From the NCBI RefSeq assembly GCF_013602415.1, contig NZ_WPAG02000002.1:4529480-4593479 (forward strand): a DNA stretch of 64,000 nt. The letters run 5' to 3'. This document shows, in pieces, positions 25,701 to 33,863 of the stretch (within the stretch, counting starts at the first letter, position 1; every line of letters starts with the position of its first letter). The notes below the pieces were generated by a model that made no database searches, was not told where the DNA came from, and worked only from the letters and a program-made list of their open reading frames with translations. This DNA comes from Rhodococcus sp. B50 (GTDB lineage Bacteria > Actinomycetota > Actinomycetes > Mycobacteriales > Mycobacteriaceae). A program made the translations under genes and the position numbers.

Positions 25701-25731
25701 TGCCCGCTTCCGGTACGTCCGGAAGCGGGCA
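25701..25731. terminator. Bidirectional hairpin terminator after pckA
   Basis: Arms 25701-25713 and 25719-25731 are exact 13-nt reverse complements with a TACGT loop, between the convergent pckA and alcohol dehydrogenase genes. Confidence 0.85.
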
Positions 25732-25750
25732 TCGTCATCTTCGTACCGGC

Positions 25751-26920
25751 TCACGGGCGGAAGACCGCGCGCAGGCAGTCGTCCTCCTTGTTCTCGAACA
25801 TCTCGTATCCGCGCACCGCCTCGGTGAGCGGAAGGTCGTGCGTCATGAGCCAACTCGGGTCCAACCTGTTCCCGAGAACGTGTTCGAACAGGGCGGGCAT
25901 GTACCGCTGTCCGTGTTGCTGCGCTGTCCGCAAGGTGAGGCTCTTGTTCGTCAGCACGGCCATCGGGAACTTGTCGGTGACACCGTAGATGCCGAGCACC
26001 GACACCACACCGCCCTTGCCGCAGGACAGGATCGCCTCCCGCAGGGAGGTCGCGCGGTCGCTCTCCATCCGTAGTGCTTGTTTGACCTTGTCGTAGGCCT
26101 GCATGACGCCGGTGCCGTGTCCTTCCATGCCCACCGCGTCGATACACGCGTCCGGTCCGCGCCCACCGGTGCTCTCGCGGAGCGTCTCGTAGACGCTGTC
26201 GACCTCGGTGTAGTCCACCGTCTCGGTGCCGACCTTCGTCGCGGCGCGGTCGAGGCGGTCGCGGAAACGGTCGATCACGATCACCCGTTCGGCGCCCATG
26301 ATCTTCGCGCTCGCCGCGGCCATGAGGCCGACAGCGCCGGCGCCCCAGACCGCCACGGTGTCCCCCGGTGAGATGTCGCAGAAATCGGCACCCATGTACC
26401 CCGTCGGCACCGCGTCCGACAGGAACAGGGCCTGCTCGTCACCGATACCCTCGGGGATCCGGAAGCAGTTGACGTCGCCGAAGGGCACGCGGATGTACTC
26501 GGCGTGCGAACCCTGATACCCGCCGAAAGGGTGGGTGTACCCGTAGATGCCGCCGGTGGGATAGCCGAGCAGAGGCTGCTGCATGGCGGCGTTCGGATTG
26601 GTGGTGTCGCACGCCGCGTGCAGTCCGTCGGCGCAGTACGGGCATTTTCCGCATCCGATGAACGACGGCACGACCACCCGGTCGCCGACCTGCACCGAGG
26701 TCACCTCCGGGCCGGTCTCCACGATCTCGCCCATGAACTCGTGGCCGATCACGTCGCCCTCGCGCATCCCGGGTAGGTAACCGCCGAGGAAGTGCAGGTC
26801 GGAACCGCAGGTCGTGGTGAGGCGGACCTTCACGATCACGTCGTGCGGGTTGACCAGGCCGGGATCGTCGACCGTCTCGACCGACAACTCGTTCACACCC
26901 ATCCAGCACAGGGCTCGCAT
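25751..26920 (-). CDS. Zinc-dependent alcohol dehydrogenase (MDR superfamily, formaldehyde-dehydrogenase-like)
   Basis: A 389-residue medium-chain dehydrogenase. Catalytic zinc ligands are in TTTCGSDLHF and GHEFMGEI; the structural zinc lobe is GCGKCPYCADGLHAAC with four Cys; the NAD(P)-binding Rossmann turn is WGAGAVGLM. The longer insert between the lobes resembles glutathione-independent formaldehyde dehydrogenases and related enzymes. Its start codon overlaps the stop of the SRPBCC gene by one base (TGATG), so translation is coupled. Substrate unknown. Confidence 0.92.
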   Translation of the reverse strand: MRALCWMGVNELSVETVDDPGLVNPHDVIVKVRLTTTCGSDLHFLGGYLPGMREGDVIGHEFMGEIVETGPEVTSVQVGDRVVVPSFIGCGKCPYCADGLHAACDTTNPNAAMQQPLLGYPTGGIYGYTHPFGGYQGSHAEYIRVPFGDVNCFRIPEGIGDEQALFLSDAVPTGYMGADFCDISPGDTVAVWGAGAVGLMAAASAKIMGAERVIVIDRFRDRLDRAATKVGTETVDYTEVDSVYETLRESTGGRGPDACIDAVGMEGHGTGVMQAYDKVKQALRMESDRATSLREAILSCGKGGVVSVLGIYGVTDKFPMAVLTNKSLTLRTAQQHGQRYMPALFEHVLGNRLDPSWLMTHDLPLTEAVRGYEMFENKEDDCLRAVFRP

Positions 26921-27486
26921 CAGGCGTCTCCTTCCGATTCACGGGCACTCGGGCTGCCCTGCAGCGTGGGGATCTCGCCGGTCTGCATGAGGGCGCGCGC
27001 ACGATAGAGCGCGGTGAACGTCCACGCACCGGTGACCAGGTCGGGAGCGGGAACCTCGGCACGCAGGGTCATCCCGGTGCCGCCGCGCGGTGCGTCGGAT
27101 ACCGCGAGGACCACCCGTGGTCCCGGAGTGTCCGCGTCGTCCTCTCCGACGAATGCGAGCCCCTCCGAGGTGACATCCACCCGGGTGTCCCAGATCGTGG
27201 ACCTGCCGGCGGTGTCCCAGGTCCAGCGCAGACGGTTCGCCTCGACCGTCTCGACCCGCACGTGGTCTCCGAACACCTTGCTCAGGTTCTCCGGATCCCG
27301 CCAGAACTGCATGACCTGCGCCCGTGGAGCCGCCACGGTCACCGTCTGCGGTTTGCGCGCGTCGACGGGTCGGTCCACGGCGCGCCGGACGAATCCACCG
27401 ACCGTGTGGCCGGCATCGTTCACGGCCTTGCCCGCGCTGTCGACGACTCTGTTCGCGTTCTGTACGACTCTGCCGAAATCGACCAC
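26920..27486 (-). CDS. SRPBCC (START-like) domain protein
   Basis: About 188 residues. After an N-terminal helical, mildly basic stretch (VQNANRVVDSAGKAVNDAG) comes a coenzyme-Q-binding/polyketide-cyclase type SRPBCC domain: TVAAPRAQVMQFWRDPENL at the start of the domain and a strand-rich middle. The family binds hydrophobic ligands. Start at GTG 27486, preceded by GAGGAG; longer in-frame versions have no homology pattern. Translationally coupled to the alcohol dehydrogenase. Confidence 0.8.
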   Translation of the reverse strand: MVDFGRVVQNANRVVDSAGKAVNDAGHTVGGFVRRAVDRPVDARKPQTVTVAAPRAQVMQFWRDPENLSKVFGDHVRVETVEANRLRWTWDTAGRSTIWDTRVDVTSEGLAFVGEDDADTPGPRVVLAVSDAPRGGTGMTLRAEVPAPDLVTGAWTFTALYRARALMQTGEIPTLQGSPSARESEGDA

Positions 27487-27761
27487 CGTCGTCTCCTCAC
27501 CGGTACGGACGGACAGGACCGCCGGTCGCCGAATCGAGGACGAACGCCACAGTGGGCGTCGGGAAGATCGAGGCGGCCGCTGACGTTGAGTACCCGTGTA
27601 CGCCGGACCGACACACCGTCGCCGCCGCACTGTGCCCGCGCCTGCGCGTGGCCGGGTGGGCGCACGGCTCCCCGGCTGCACAGCACGTATCAGCGAATGA
27701 TGCAATGGTGTGACGGAAACGACCCGGTCGTCGCTACGACCGCAAGGAGGGATCGGCCCAT
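27487..27761. other. Divergent control region between SRPBCC gene and cysK
   Basis: 275 bp without a gene, carrying the promoters of both transcripts. The cysK ribosome site AAGGAGG is at 27744-27750. Apart from a short ACGCC/GGCGT inverted repeat near 27550 no clear operator was seen, and no riboswitch pattern was recognised. Confidence 0.4.
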
Positions 27762-28697
27762 ATGAGCGGCATCTACAACAATGTCACCGAGCTGGTCGGG
27801 CGCACCCCGATCGTCAAGCTCAACCGTCTGACCGAGGGGTCCGGCGCGACGGTCGCCGTGAAGCTCGAGTTCTACAACCCGGCGAACAGCGTCAAGGACC
27901 GCATCGGTGTCGCGATCATCGACGCGGCCGAGAAGTCCGGTGAGCTGAAGCCCGGCGGCACGATCGTCGAGGGCACCTCCGGCAACACCGGCATCGCGCT
28001 CGCCATGGTGGGCGCTGCGCGCGGCTACAAGGTCATCCTCACGATGCCCGAGACGATGTCCACCGAGCGTCGCGTCATGCTCCGCGCCTACGGCGCCGAG
28101 ATCGTCCTCACCCCGGGTTCCGAGGGCATGAAGGGTGCCGTCGCGAAGGCCGAAGAGATCGTCGCGAACACCGAGAACGCGATCCTCGCCCGCCAGTTCG
28201 GCAATCCCGCGAACCCGGAGATCCACTACAACACCACCGGTGAGGAGATCTGGAAGGACACCGCCGGTGAAGTCGACATCTTCGTGGCCGGCATCGGTAC
28301 GGGCGGCACCATCACGGGCGCGGGCCGCAGGCTCAAGGAGTACAAGCCGGATGTGAAGGTCGTCGGTGTCGAGCCGGTCGACTCGCCGATCCTCAACGGT
28401 GGCGAGCCCGGACCGCACAAGATCCAGGGCATCGGCGCGAACTTCGTGCCCGACGTGCTCGACCGCGAGATCTACGACGAGATCGTCGACGTCTCGTTCG
28501 AGGATTCGATCCGTGTCGCGCGCGATCTGGGCACCCAGGAAGGCATCCTCGGTGGCATCTCGTCGGGTGCGATCGTCTGGGCGGCCCTCGAGTTGGCGAA
28601 GCGCCCCGAGAACGCCGGCAAGCTGATCGTCGCCGTCGTCTGCGACTTCGGTGAGCGGTACATCTCCACCCCGCTGTTCGAACACATCCGGGACTGA
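27762..28697 (+). CDS. cysK: Cysteine synthase A (O-acetylserine sulfhydrylase)
   Basis: A 311-residue PLP enzyme that joins O-acetyl-serine and sulfide into cysteine. The PLP lysine is Lys45 in [16 protein letters not shown] binds substrate; GTGGTITG binds the phosphate of PLP. ATG start with a strong AAGGAGG. cysE follows 8 bp later, giving the usual cysK-cysE operon of actinobacteria. Confidence 0.97.
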   Translation: MSGIYNNVTELVGRTPIVKLNRLTEGSGATVAVKLEFYNPANSVKDRIGVAIIDAAEKSGELKPGGTIVEGTSGNTGIALAMVGAARGYKVILTMPETMSTERRVMLRAYGAEIVLTPGSEGMKGAVAKAEEIVANTENAILARQFGNPANPEIHYNTTGEEIWKDTAGEVDIFVAGIGTGGTITGAGRRLKEYKPDVKVVGVEPVDSPILNGGEPGPHKIQGIGANFVPDVLDREIYDEIVDVSFEDSIRVARDLGTQEGILGGISSGAIVWAALELAKRPENAGKLIVAVVCDFGERYISTPLFEHIRD

Positions 28698-28705
28698 TCG
28701 CCGTC

Positions 28706-29284
28706 GTGGGTATCCTGCACACTCTGCGGGAGGATCTGCAGTCTGCGCGCGGCCACGATCCGGCCGCGCGCAGCGACGCGGAGAACGCCATCGTCTACTC
28801 GGGGCTGCACGCGATCTGGTCGCACCGCATCGCGCACCGGATGTGGCAGGTGCCCGCGCTGAAGGGACCTGCGCGGATCCTCGCGCAGTTCACCCGATTC
28901 CTCACCGGCATCGAGATCCATCCCGGTGCGACCATCGGGCGGCGCTTCTTCATCGACCACGGCATGGGCGTGGTCATCGGTGAGACGGCCGAGATCGGCG
29001 ACGACGTGATGCTCTACCACGGCGTGACGCTCGGTGGCCGGTCGCTGGCGAAGGAGAAGCGTCATCCGACGCTGGGCAACCGGGTCACCGTCGGAGCGGG
29101 GGCGAAGGTCCTCGGCCCGGTGGTGATCGGGGACGACACGGCGATCGGTGCCAACGCCGTGGTCACCCACGACGTGCCGGCGGATTCGATTGCCACGGGT
29201 ATCCCCGCGACCGTCCGATCCCGTAAGAAGCACGAACCGCTCGTGGATCCGACGACCTACATCGACCCCGCGATGTACATCTGA
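28706..29284 (+). CDS. cysE: Serine O-acetyltransferase
   Basis: A 192-residue short-form CysE with the left-handed beta-helix hexapeptide repeats ([39 protein letters not shown]) after a helical N-terminal segment containing SHRIAHRMW. It makes O-acetylserine from serine and acetyl-CoA for CysK and can form the cysteine synthase complex through its C-terminal residues (ends in AMYI). GTG start. Confidence 0.95.
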   Translation: MGILHTLREDLQSARGHDPAARSDAENAIVYSGLHAIWSHRIAHRMWQVPALKGPARILAQFTRFLTGIEIHPGATIGRRFFIDHGMGVVIGETAEIGDDVMLYHGVTLGGRSLAKEKRHPTLGNRVTVGAGAKVLGPVVIGDDTAIGANAVVTHDVPADSIATGIPATVRSRKKHEPLVDPTTYIDPAMYI

Positions 29285-29309
29285 GGTCGCGTCCTGTCGA
29301 AGACACGAT

Positions 29310-29365
29310 CGAGGGGGAGGATATGTGCGTTCTCGTCGGAGAACTCGCACACATCCTCCCCCTCG
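29310..29365. terminator. Long palindromic terminator (copy 1 of a two-copy family)
   Basis: Outer arms 29310-29329 and 29346-29365 pair over 20 nt with a single G-T wobble; an inner TTCTC/GAGAA stem (29330-29334, 29339-29343) continues the hairpin to a GTCG tetraloop. It lies between the convergent cysE and aldehyde dehydrogenase genes. A closely related palindrome is at 55339-55394. Confidence 0.85.
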
Positions 29366-29375
29366 TCGTAGGGGA

Positions 29376-30824
29376 TCAGCCCTCGTAACCGGGCGGGTAG
29401 AGCACGGACTTCAGTTCGCAGAACGCCTCGAGTCCTTCGGGGCCGTTCTCGCGTCCGATGCCGGAATTCTTGAATCCACCGAACGGTGAACCGGGATCGA
29501 AGGCGTACCAGTTGATTCCGTAGGTGCCGGTGCGCACGCGCGACGCGATCTCGAGGCCCTTCTCGACGTCGGCGGTGTACACGGAACCGGCGAGGCCGTA
29601 ATCGGAGTCGTTGGCGATCTTCACCGCCTCGTCGACGCTGTCGTAGGGCAGCACGCACAGCACCGGACCGAAGATCTCCTCGCGGGCGATCGTCATCGAG
29701 TTGTCGACATCGGCGAAGATCGTCGGCTCGACGAAGTAACCCTTGTCGAGATGCGCCGGACGGCCACCGCCGATCACGATGCGGGCGCCTTCCTCCTTGC
29801 CCTTGGCGATGTAGCCCTCGACACGGTCGCGCTGCTTGGCGGAGATCAGCGGACCGATCTGCGCTGCGTCGTCGCCGGGAGGTCCGACGGGGAAGAACGC
29901 GGTTGCGCCGGCCACCTTCTCGACGACCTCGTCGTAGCGGGAGCGGGGAGCCAGGATGCGGGTCTGGCCGACACATGCCTGGCCGGTGTTGATCAGACCC
30001 GACATCACCAGCATGGCGATGGTGGAGTCGAGGTCGGCATCCTCGAGGATGATGGCCGCGGACTTGCCACCGAGTTCGAGTGAGCAGCGCTTGAGATTGC
30101 GCGCCGCGATCTCGCCGATGTGCTTGCCCACCGCGGTCGACCCGGTGAAGGTGATCTTGTCGATGTCCGGATGGGACACGAGGCTCTCGCCGGTTTCCGC
30201 GCCGCCCGGAACCACCGACAGCACGCCCTCGGGAAGACCGGCCTCGGTGAAGATCTCGGCGATGAGGTTCACGGCCAGCGGGGCCTCGGGGGCAGGCTTG
30301 AGCACCACGGAGCATCCGGCGAGCAGTGCGGGCGCGATCTTGTTCGCGCACAGGAACAGCGGCACGTTCCACGCGATGACGGCGGCGACGACGCCGACGG
30401 GTTCGCGGGTGACGCGGGTGCGGCCGAACGAGCCGACCCGCTCCTCGACCCAGTTGAACGAATCCGCCAGTCCGGCATAGAAGTTCAGCGTCCCGAGGGC
30501 CGGGGTCATCTGCACCATCTGGACGGAGGGGCCCGGCTGTCCGAGTTCGGAACCGATGACGGTGGCGATCTCGTCGTTGCGTTCCTCGATGAGCGCGACA
30601 GCCTTGGCGAGCACCTGCGCGCGTTCGGCCGGCGAGGTGCGCGGCCACGGTCCGTCGTCGAAGGCGCGCCGGGCGGCGGCGACCGCGGCGTCGACGTCCT
30701 TCGGTCCCGCGACCGGCACGGAGCCGACGCGCTCCTCCGTGGCGGGGGAGAACACCTCGAGTCTCTCGTCGGTCGACGGTGCCACCCACTCGCCGCCGAT
30801 GAACAACTTGTCGTAGTCGGTCAT
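29376..30824 (-). CDS. Aldehyde dehydrogenase (Rv0223c-like)
   Basis: A 482-residue NAD(P)-dependent aldehyde dehydrogenase. The catalytic Cys is in NTGQACVGQTR (about residue 284), the general-base Glu in LELGGKSA, and the dinucleotide site in FTGSTAVGK. ATG with GAGGAAG upstream; an earlier in-frame start would add a tail lacking family pattern. A KstR-like palindrome 82-95 bp upstream suggests control with sterol catabolism, as for Rv0223c of M. tuberculosis. Substrate not determined. Confidence 0.93.
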   Translation of the reverse strand: MTDYDKLFIGGEWVAPSTDERLEVFSPATEERVGSVPVAGPKDVDAAVAAARRAFDDGPWPRTSPAERAQVLAKAVALIEERNDEIATVIGSELGQPGPSVQMVQMTPALGTLNFYAGLADSFNWVEERVGSFGRTRVTREPVGVVAAVIAWNVPLFLCANKIAPALLAGCSVVLKPAPEAPLAVNLIAEIFTEAGLPEGVLSVVPGGAETGESLVSHPDIDKITFTGSTAVGKHIGEIAARNLKRCSLELGGKSAAIILEDADLDSTIAMLVMSGLINTGQACVGQTRILAPRSRYDEVVEKVAGATAFFPVGPPGDDAAQIGPLISAKQRDRVEGYIAKGKEEGARIVIGGGRPAHLDKGYFVEPTIFADVDNSMTIAREEIFGPVLCVLPYDSVDEAVKIANDSDYGLAGSVYTADVEKGLEIASRVRTGTYGINWYAFDPGSPFGGFKNSGIGRENGPEGLEAFCELKSVLYPPGYEG

Positions 30825-30905
30825 GTCTTCCTCATCCGTTGCTGTGTGCTCACGTCTCGGATCGCGCGGCCGTCGAACGGGCCGCGGTGCTGTGACCCCG
30901 AACAC

Positions 30906-30919
30906 TAGAACACGTTACA
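30906..30919. promoter_or_regulatory. KstR-like operator upstream of aldehyde dehydrogenase
   Basis: TAGAACACGTTACA fits the KstR consensus t-n-n-AAC-n-n-GTT-n-n-a at every defined position. It lies 82-95 bp before the aldehyde dehydrogenase start in its own upstream region. KstR is the TetR-family repressor of cholesterol/sterol catabolism in mycobacteria and rhodococci. Confidence 0.6.
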
Positions 30920-30996
30920 GCCTGAGGCCAGGGGGTCACCAGATCCGATGGGACCGGTTCCTCGAAGGACGGGTGGCGCGAATCGGCGACCGTCAC

Positions 30997-31010
30997 CACA
31001 CTGGAGTGTG
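30997..31010. promoter_or_regulatory. 14-bp palindrome upstream of the small acidic gene
   Basis: CACACT-GG-AGTGTG is a perfect inverted repeat 23-36 bp before the start codon at 31033. Its position suggests an operator over the promoter; no regulator can be named. Confidence 0.4.
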
Positions 31011-31032
31011 CCCAACGGTCAGGAGACATGTC

Positions 31033-31449
31033 ATGGCGGAGAACAATCCGTTCGGATTCGACCCCGAAGACCTCGACCGCGTGGTGAGGGAAGCCGGGGA
31101 GGAATTGCGGGAGCTGAAGGACCGCATCTTCTCGTTCCTCGAGCCACCGGCGGCGCCGACCCGCACGCAGCCGCGGCCCGAGACCACCGGTGAGAAGGGT
31201 GACGGAGTCTGGGTCGTCTACACCACCGACGACGCCGGCGTCGCCCGCGTCGACCAGGTCCATCGCACCGAACTCGACGCGCTGCGCACACTCAAGGGCA
31301 ACACCGATCCGCGACGCTCGGTGCGGTTCCTGCCCTACGGGATGAGCGTGAGCATCCTCGACCGCCCGAGCGCCACCGAGGGCGGTGCCGGCGAAGACGG
31401 TGCCGGCGAGGACACTGCTCCCGGCGACGACGCGACCGGCGAGAACTGA
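31033..31449 (+). CDS. Small conserved protein, acidic C terminus
   Basis: A 138-residue soluble protein of unknown function. The N-terminal third is an amphipathic, charged helix (DPEDLDRVVREAGEELRELK), the middle has a strand-rich GVWVVYTTDDAGVARVDQV segment followed by a helix and VRFLPYGMSV, and the tail is a low-complexity acidic stretch repeating GAGED. No signal peptide. ATG preceded by AGGAG at 31021-31025. It stands alone, between a divergent aldehyde dehydrogenase gene and a convergent CBS gene. Confidence 0.75.
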   Translation: MAENNPFGFDPEDLDRVVREAGEELRELKDRIFSFLEPPAAPTRTQPRPETTGEKGDGVWVVYTTDDAGVARVDQVHRTELDALRTLKGNTDPRRSVRFLPYGMSVSILDRPSATEGGAGEDGAGEDTAPGDDATGEN

Positions 31450-31458
31450 CCCGGAGGT

Positions 31459-31890
31459 TCATCCACCGTCGTGGATGTAGGAGGCGAGCTGATCGCGTTC
31501 GGTCTGTAGCTCGTCGATGCGGCTCTTGACCACGTCGCCGATACTGACGATCCCGACCAGCCGAGCGTCGACCACGACCGGCAGGTGCCGGATCCGTTGC
31601 TCGGTCATCGTCTCGGCGAGACTGTCGACCGAATCGGTGGGCAGGCAGGTCGTCACCGTCCGGGACATCAGTTCGTGTGCCGGTGCGGCGAGGATCGATG
31701 GGCCGCGTTCGTGCAGGGCACGCACGACGTCGCGTTCGGTGACGATGCCGGCGACGGTCTTGTCCTCGCACACCACCATCGCGCCGATGTTGAACCGCGC
31801 GAAATCTCCGATGAGCTCGCACACCGTGGTGTCGGGCGCGACCGTGCGCACCGCCGAGCCCTTGTTCCGCAAAATGTCAGCAATCCGCAT
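31459..31890 (-). CDS. CBS-pair protein
   Basis: A 143-residue protein made of two CBS motifs: VRTVAPDTTVCELIGDFARF...GIVTERDVVRAL and SRTVTTCLPTDSVDSLAETM...GIVSIGDVVKSRI. Stand-alone CBS pairs bind adenine nucleotides and act as energy sensors; the target is unknown. Start at the ATG opening MRIADIL, where the first motif begins; the longer version adds an Arg-rich tail. It converges on the preceding gene with a 9-bp gap. Confidence 0.9.
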   Translation of the reverse strand: MRIADILRNKGSAVRTVAPDTTVCELIGDFARFNIGAMVVCEDKTVAGIVTERDVVRALHERGPSILAAPAHELMSRTVTTCLPTDSVDSLAETMTEQRIRHLPVVVDARLVGIVSIGDVVKSRIDELQTERDQLASYIHDGG

Positions 31891-31996
31891 CCGGTACCGC
31901 CGATCCGCTCGCCGAGCATCCCGGCGGACCGCCACCGGTTTCCGCCGGGACTCCGATGTGGTCCTCAGGGTAGGCCGGAAAGCGCGGCGTGCCGGG

Positions 31997-32899
31997 TCAG
32001 GTTATCCAGTCGTGACCTGCGGCGACGATCGATGCGCCGGTGAGAGTGCCCAGTGCGCCGAGTTCGGCGGGGACGATTCGCAGGTCCTGCACGAACCTCA
32101 GGCGGGCGTGCCGGGCAGCCGACGCGAGCATGGGCCGCCACAGGTGACCGCCCGACTGCGCGAAGCCCCCGCCGACGACCACCCGTCCCACATCTGCCAG
32201 TGCGGCTGCCGACGCGAGGACCTGGCCCAGTGCAGTCCCGGCCCGTTCGAGTGCCGCTGCGGCGACACCGACTCCGGCCTCGGCGTCCGCGGCGAGCGCG
32301 ACGCCGTCGGGCCCGTCCCAGCCGTGGGCACGGGCCCAGCGAACCGCCGACGGGCCGCTCGCCACCGTCTCGATGCAGCCGACACCTCCGCACGCGCACA
32401 CCGTCGTGCCGTAGGGCGAGACGATGTGCCCGATGTGGCCGGCGTTTCCGGTGCGGCCACGCACGATCCGGCCACCGAGCACCAGACCGCCGCCGATGCC
32501 GGTGCCCAGCACGACGCCGAGCAGGTCGGCGACGTCGCGTCCGGCCCCGAAGCGCTGCTCGGCCAGGGTCGCGGCGGCGCCGTCCATCACCAGGTCCACC
32601 CGGGCGTCGGGGAACAGGCCGCGCACGGTGTCGACGAGTGCGAAGCCGGCGCTCCATTCGGAGATGTTGATCGGACCGATCGTCCCGGCGTTCGTGTCGA
32701 CCGGTCCTGCCGCGGCGATTCCCACGGAGGTCACCGGTCTCTCACCGATCTCGGCGACCTGCCGTAGCAGTCCTGCGCACGCGCCCCACACGTCGTTCCG
32801 GGGGACCGGCACGGATCGCACTTCGAGCGGGGTGCCGTCGTCGGCTGCGACGGCCGCGGCGAGCTTGGTGCCGCCGACGTCCAGAGCCAATGCGGTCAT
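31997..32899 (-). CDS. ROK family sugar kinase
   Basis: A 300-residue ROK protein. The ATP-phosphate loop is DVGGTK (residues 7-12), the second nucleotide segment GVVLGTGIGGG, and the zinc site is GHIGHIV (His155, His158) plus CACGGVGC. The catalytic segment usually reading NDxNA is here MDGAAA with Asp106 kept but the Asn positions lost, so activity on glucose, N-acetylglucosamine or another sugar is uncertain. Start ATG. Neighbours are a CBS protein and a methyltransferase, with no sugar-transport genes nearby. Confidence 0.85.
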   Translation of the reverse strand: MTALALDVGGTKLAAAVAADDGTPLEVRSVPVPRNDVWGACAGLLRQVAEIGERPVTSVGIAAAGPVDTNAGTIGPINISEWSAGFALVDTVRGLFPDARVDLVMDGAAATLAEQRFGAGRDVADLLGVVLGTGIGGGLVLGGRIVRGRTGNAGHIGHIVSPYGTTVCACGGVGCIETVASGPSAVRWARAHGWDGPDGVALAADAEAGVGVAAAALERAGTALGQVLASAAALADVGRVVVGGGFAQSGGHLWRPMLASAARHARLRFVQDLRIVPAELGALGTLTGASIVAAGHDWIT

Positions 32900-32921
32900 G
32901 GCGACGACACTAAGCGACCGG

Positions 32922-33707
32922 TCACCGTCGCCGCAGGACCAGTACCAGGTTGCTGACGAGGAACTCCCGGACGCCGGGCACGTTCACGAGCCACCACGCC
33001 CACCTCGGGTGGTAGCGGGGAAAGGCCGCGAGCAGTTCGCCGTCCGGCGTCGAGCGTGCCCAGTGCAGGCCGTCGCTCGCGCCGACGTCGAACAGCGACA
33101 CCCCGTACCGGTTCTTCGGTTCCCTGCCGTGCTTGCGGGCGTAGCGCCTGGCCGCGTACTCGCCTCCGAAGGCGTGCCACGGACCGGTCTCGTGCCCACC
33201 GAACGGACCCCACCACAGGGTGTACGACAGCACCATCAACCCGCCGGGACGCGTGACGCGCAGCATCTCGTCGGCCATCGCCCACGGTGTCGCGACGTGT
33301 TCGGCGACGTTCGACGAGAAGCACACGTCGACCGCGCCGGTACGCACCGGCAGCGCCAGTCCGGAGCCGCGGATCGCGCCCCCCACCTGCAGGCCGGCGG
33401 CGTGCATCTCCGACGGGTCGGGCTCGATCGGCACGTACCGGGATCCCACTTCGGTGAACGCGTCGGCGAAGTATCCGGGACCACCACCGACGTCGACGAC
33501 CGTGGTTCCCGTCAGGTCGGTGCCGGTCATGCCCGTGTAGAGGTCGCCGATCAGATCGACGGTGTCGCGAGCGAGACCGCCGTAGAACTTCTCCGGTGCC
33601 GTCTGCTCGAACCTGAAACTGCCGAGCAACCCCGCGGAACGGCGCAGTGTGGCGCGGCGGGCGAACAACCGGGTCACGTCGGTGCGGGATGAGGTCGTCG
33701 AAGGCAC
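32922..33707 (-). CDS. SAM-dependent methyltransferase (Rv0224c-like)
   Basis: A 261-residue class I methyltransferase: motif I VVDVGGGPGYFADAF, acidic end of strand 2 IEPDPSEM, and CFSSNVAEHV for motif IV, followed by an aromatic-rich region (LSYTLWWGPFGGHETGPWHAFG) typical of the Rv0224c group. GTG start. Divergent from the glycosyltransferase, as Rv0224c is from Rv0225; a role in modifying an envelope glycan or lipid is inferred from this context. Confidence 0.88.
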   Translation of the reverse strand: MPSTTSSRTDVTRLFARRATLRRSAGLLGSFRFEQTAPEKFYGGLARDTVDLIGDLYTGMTGTDLTGTTVVDVGGGPGYFADAFTEVGSRYVPIEPDPSEMHAAGLQVGGAIRGSGLALPVRTGAVDVCFSSNVAEHVATPWAMADEMLRVTRPGGLMVLSYTLWWGPFGGHETGPWHAFGGEYAARRYARKHGREPKNRYGVSLFDVGASDGLHWARSTPDGELLAAFPRYHPRWAWWLVNVPGVREFLVSNLVLVLRRR

Positions 33708-33863
33708 GTCCAGTCACCTTAGTGCTGCGCTTGTACTCGTCCCTCACCTGTCGTCGACGGGCACCCGCTACTGTGTCCCTGTCATCGTCCGAGTCACATC
33801 TGCCCGGCCGGGTGGTCGAGTCGACACCGGCAGGCTGGTCGAGCCAACACAGGGGGTCGCCGC

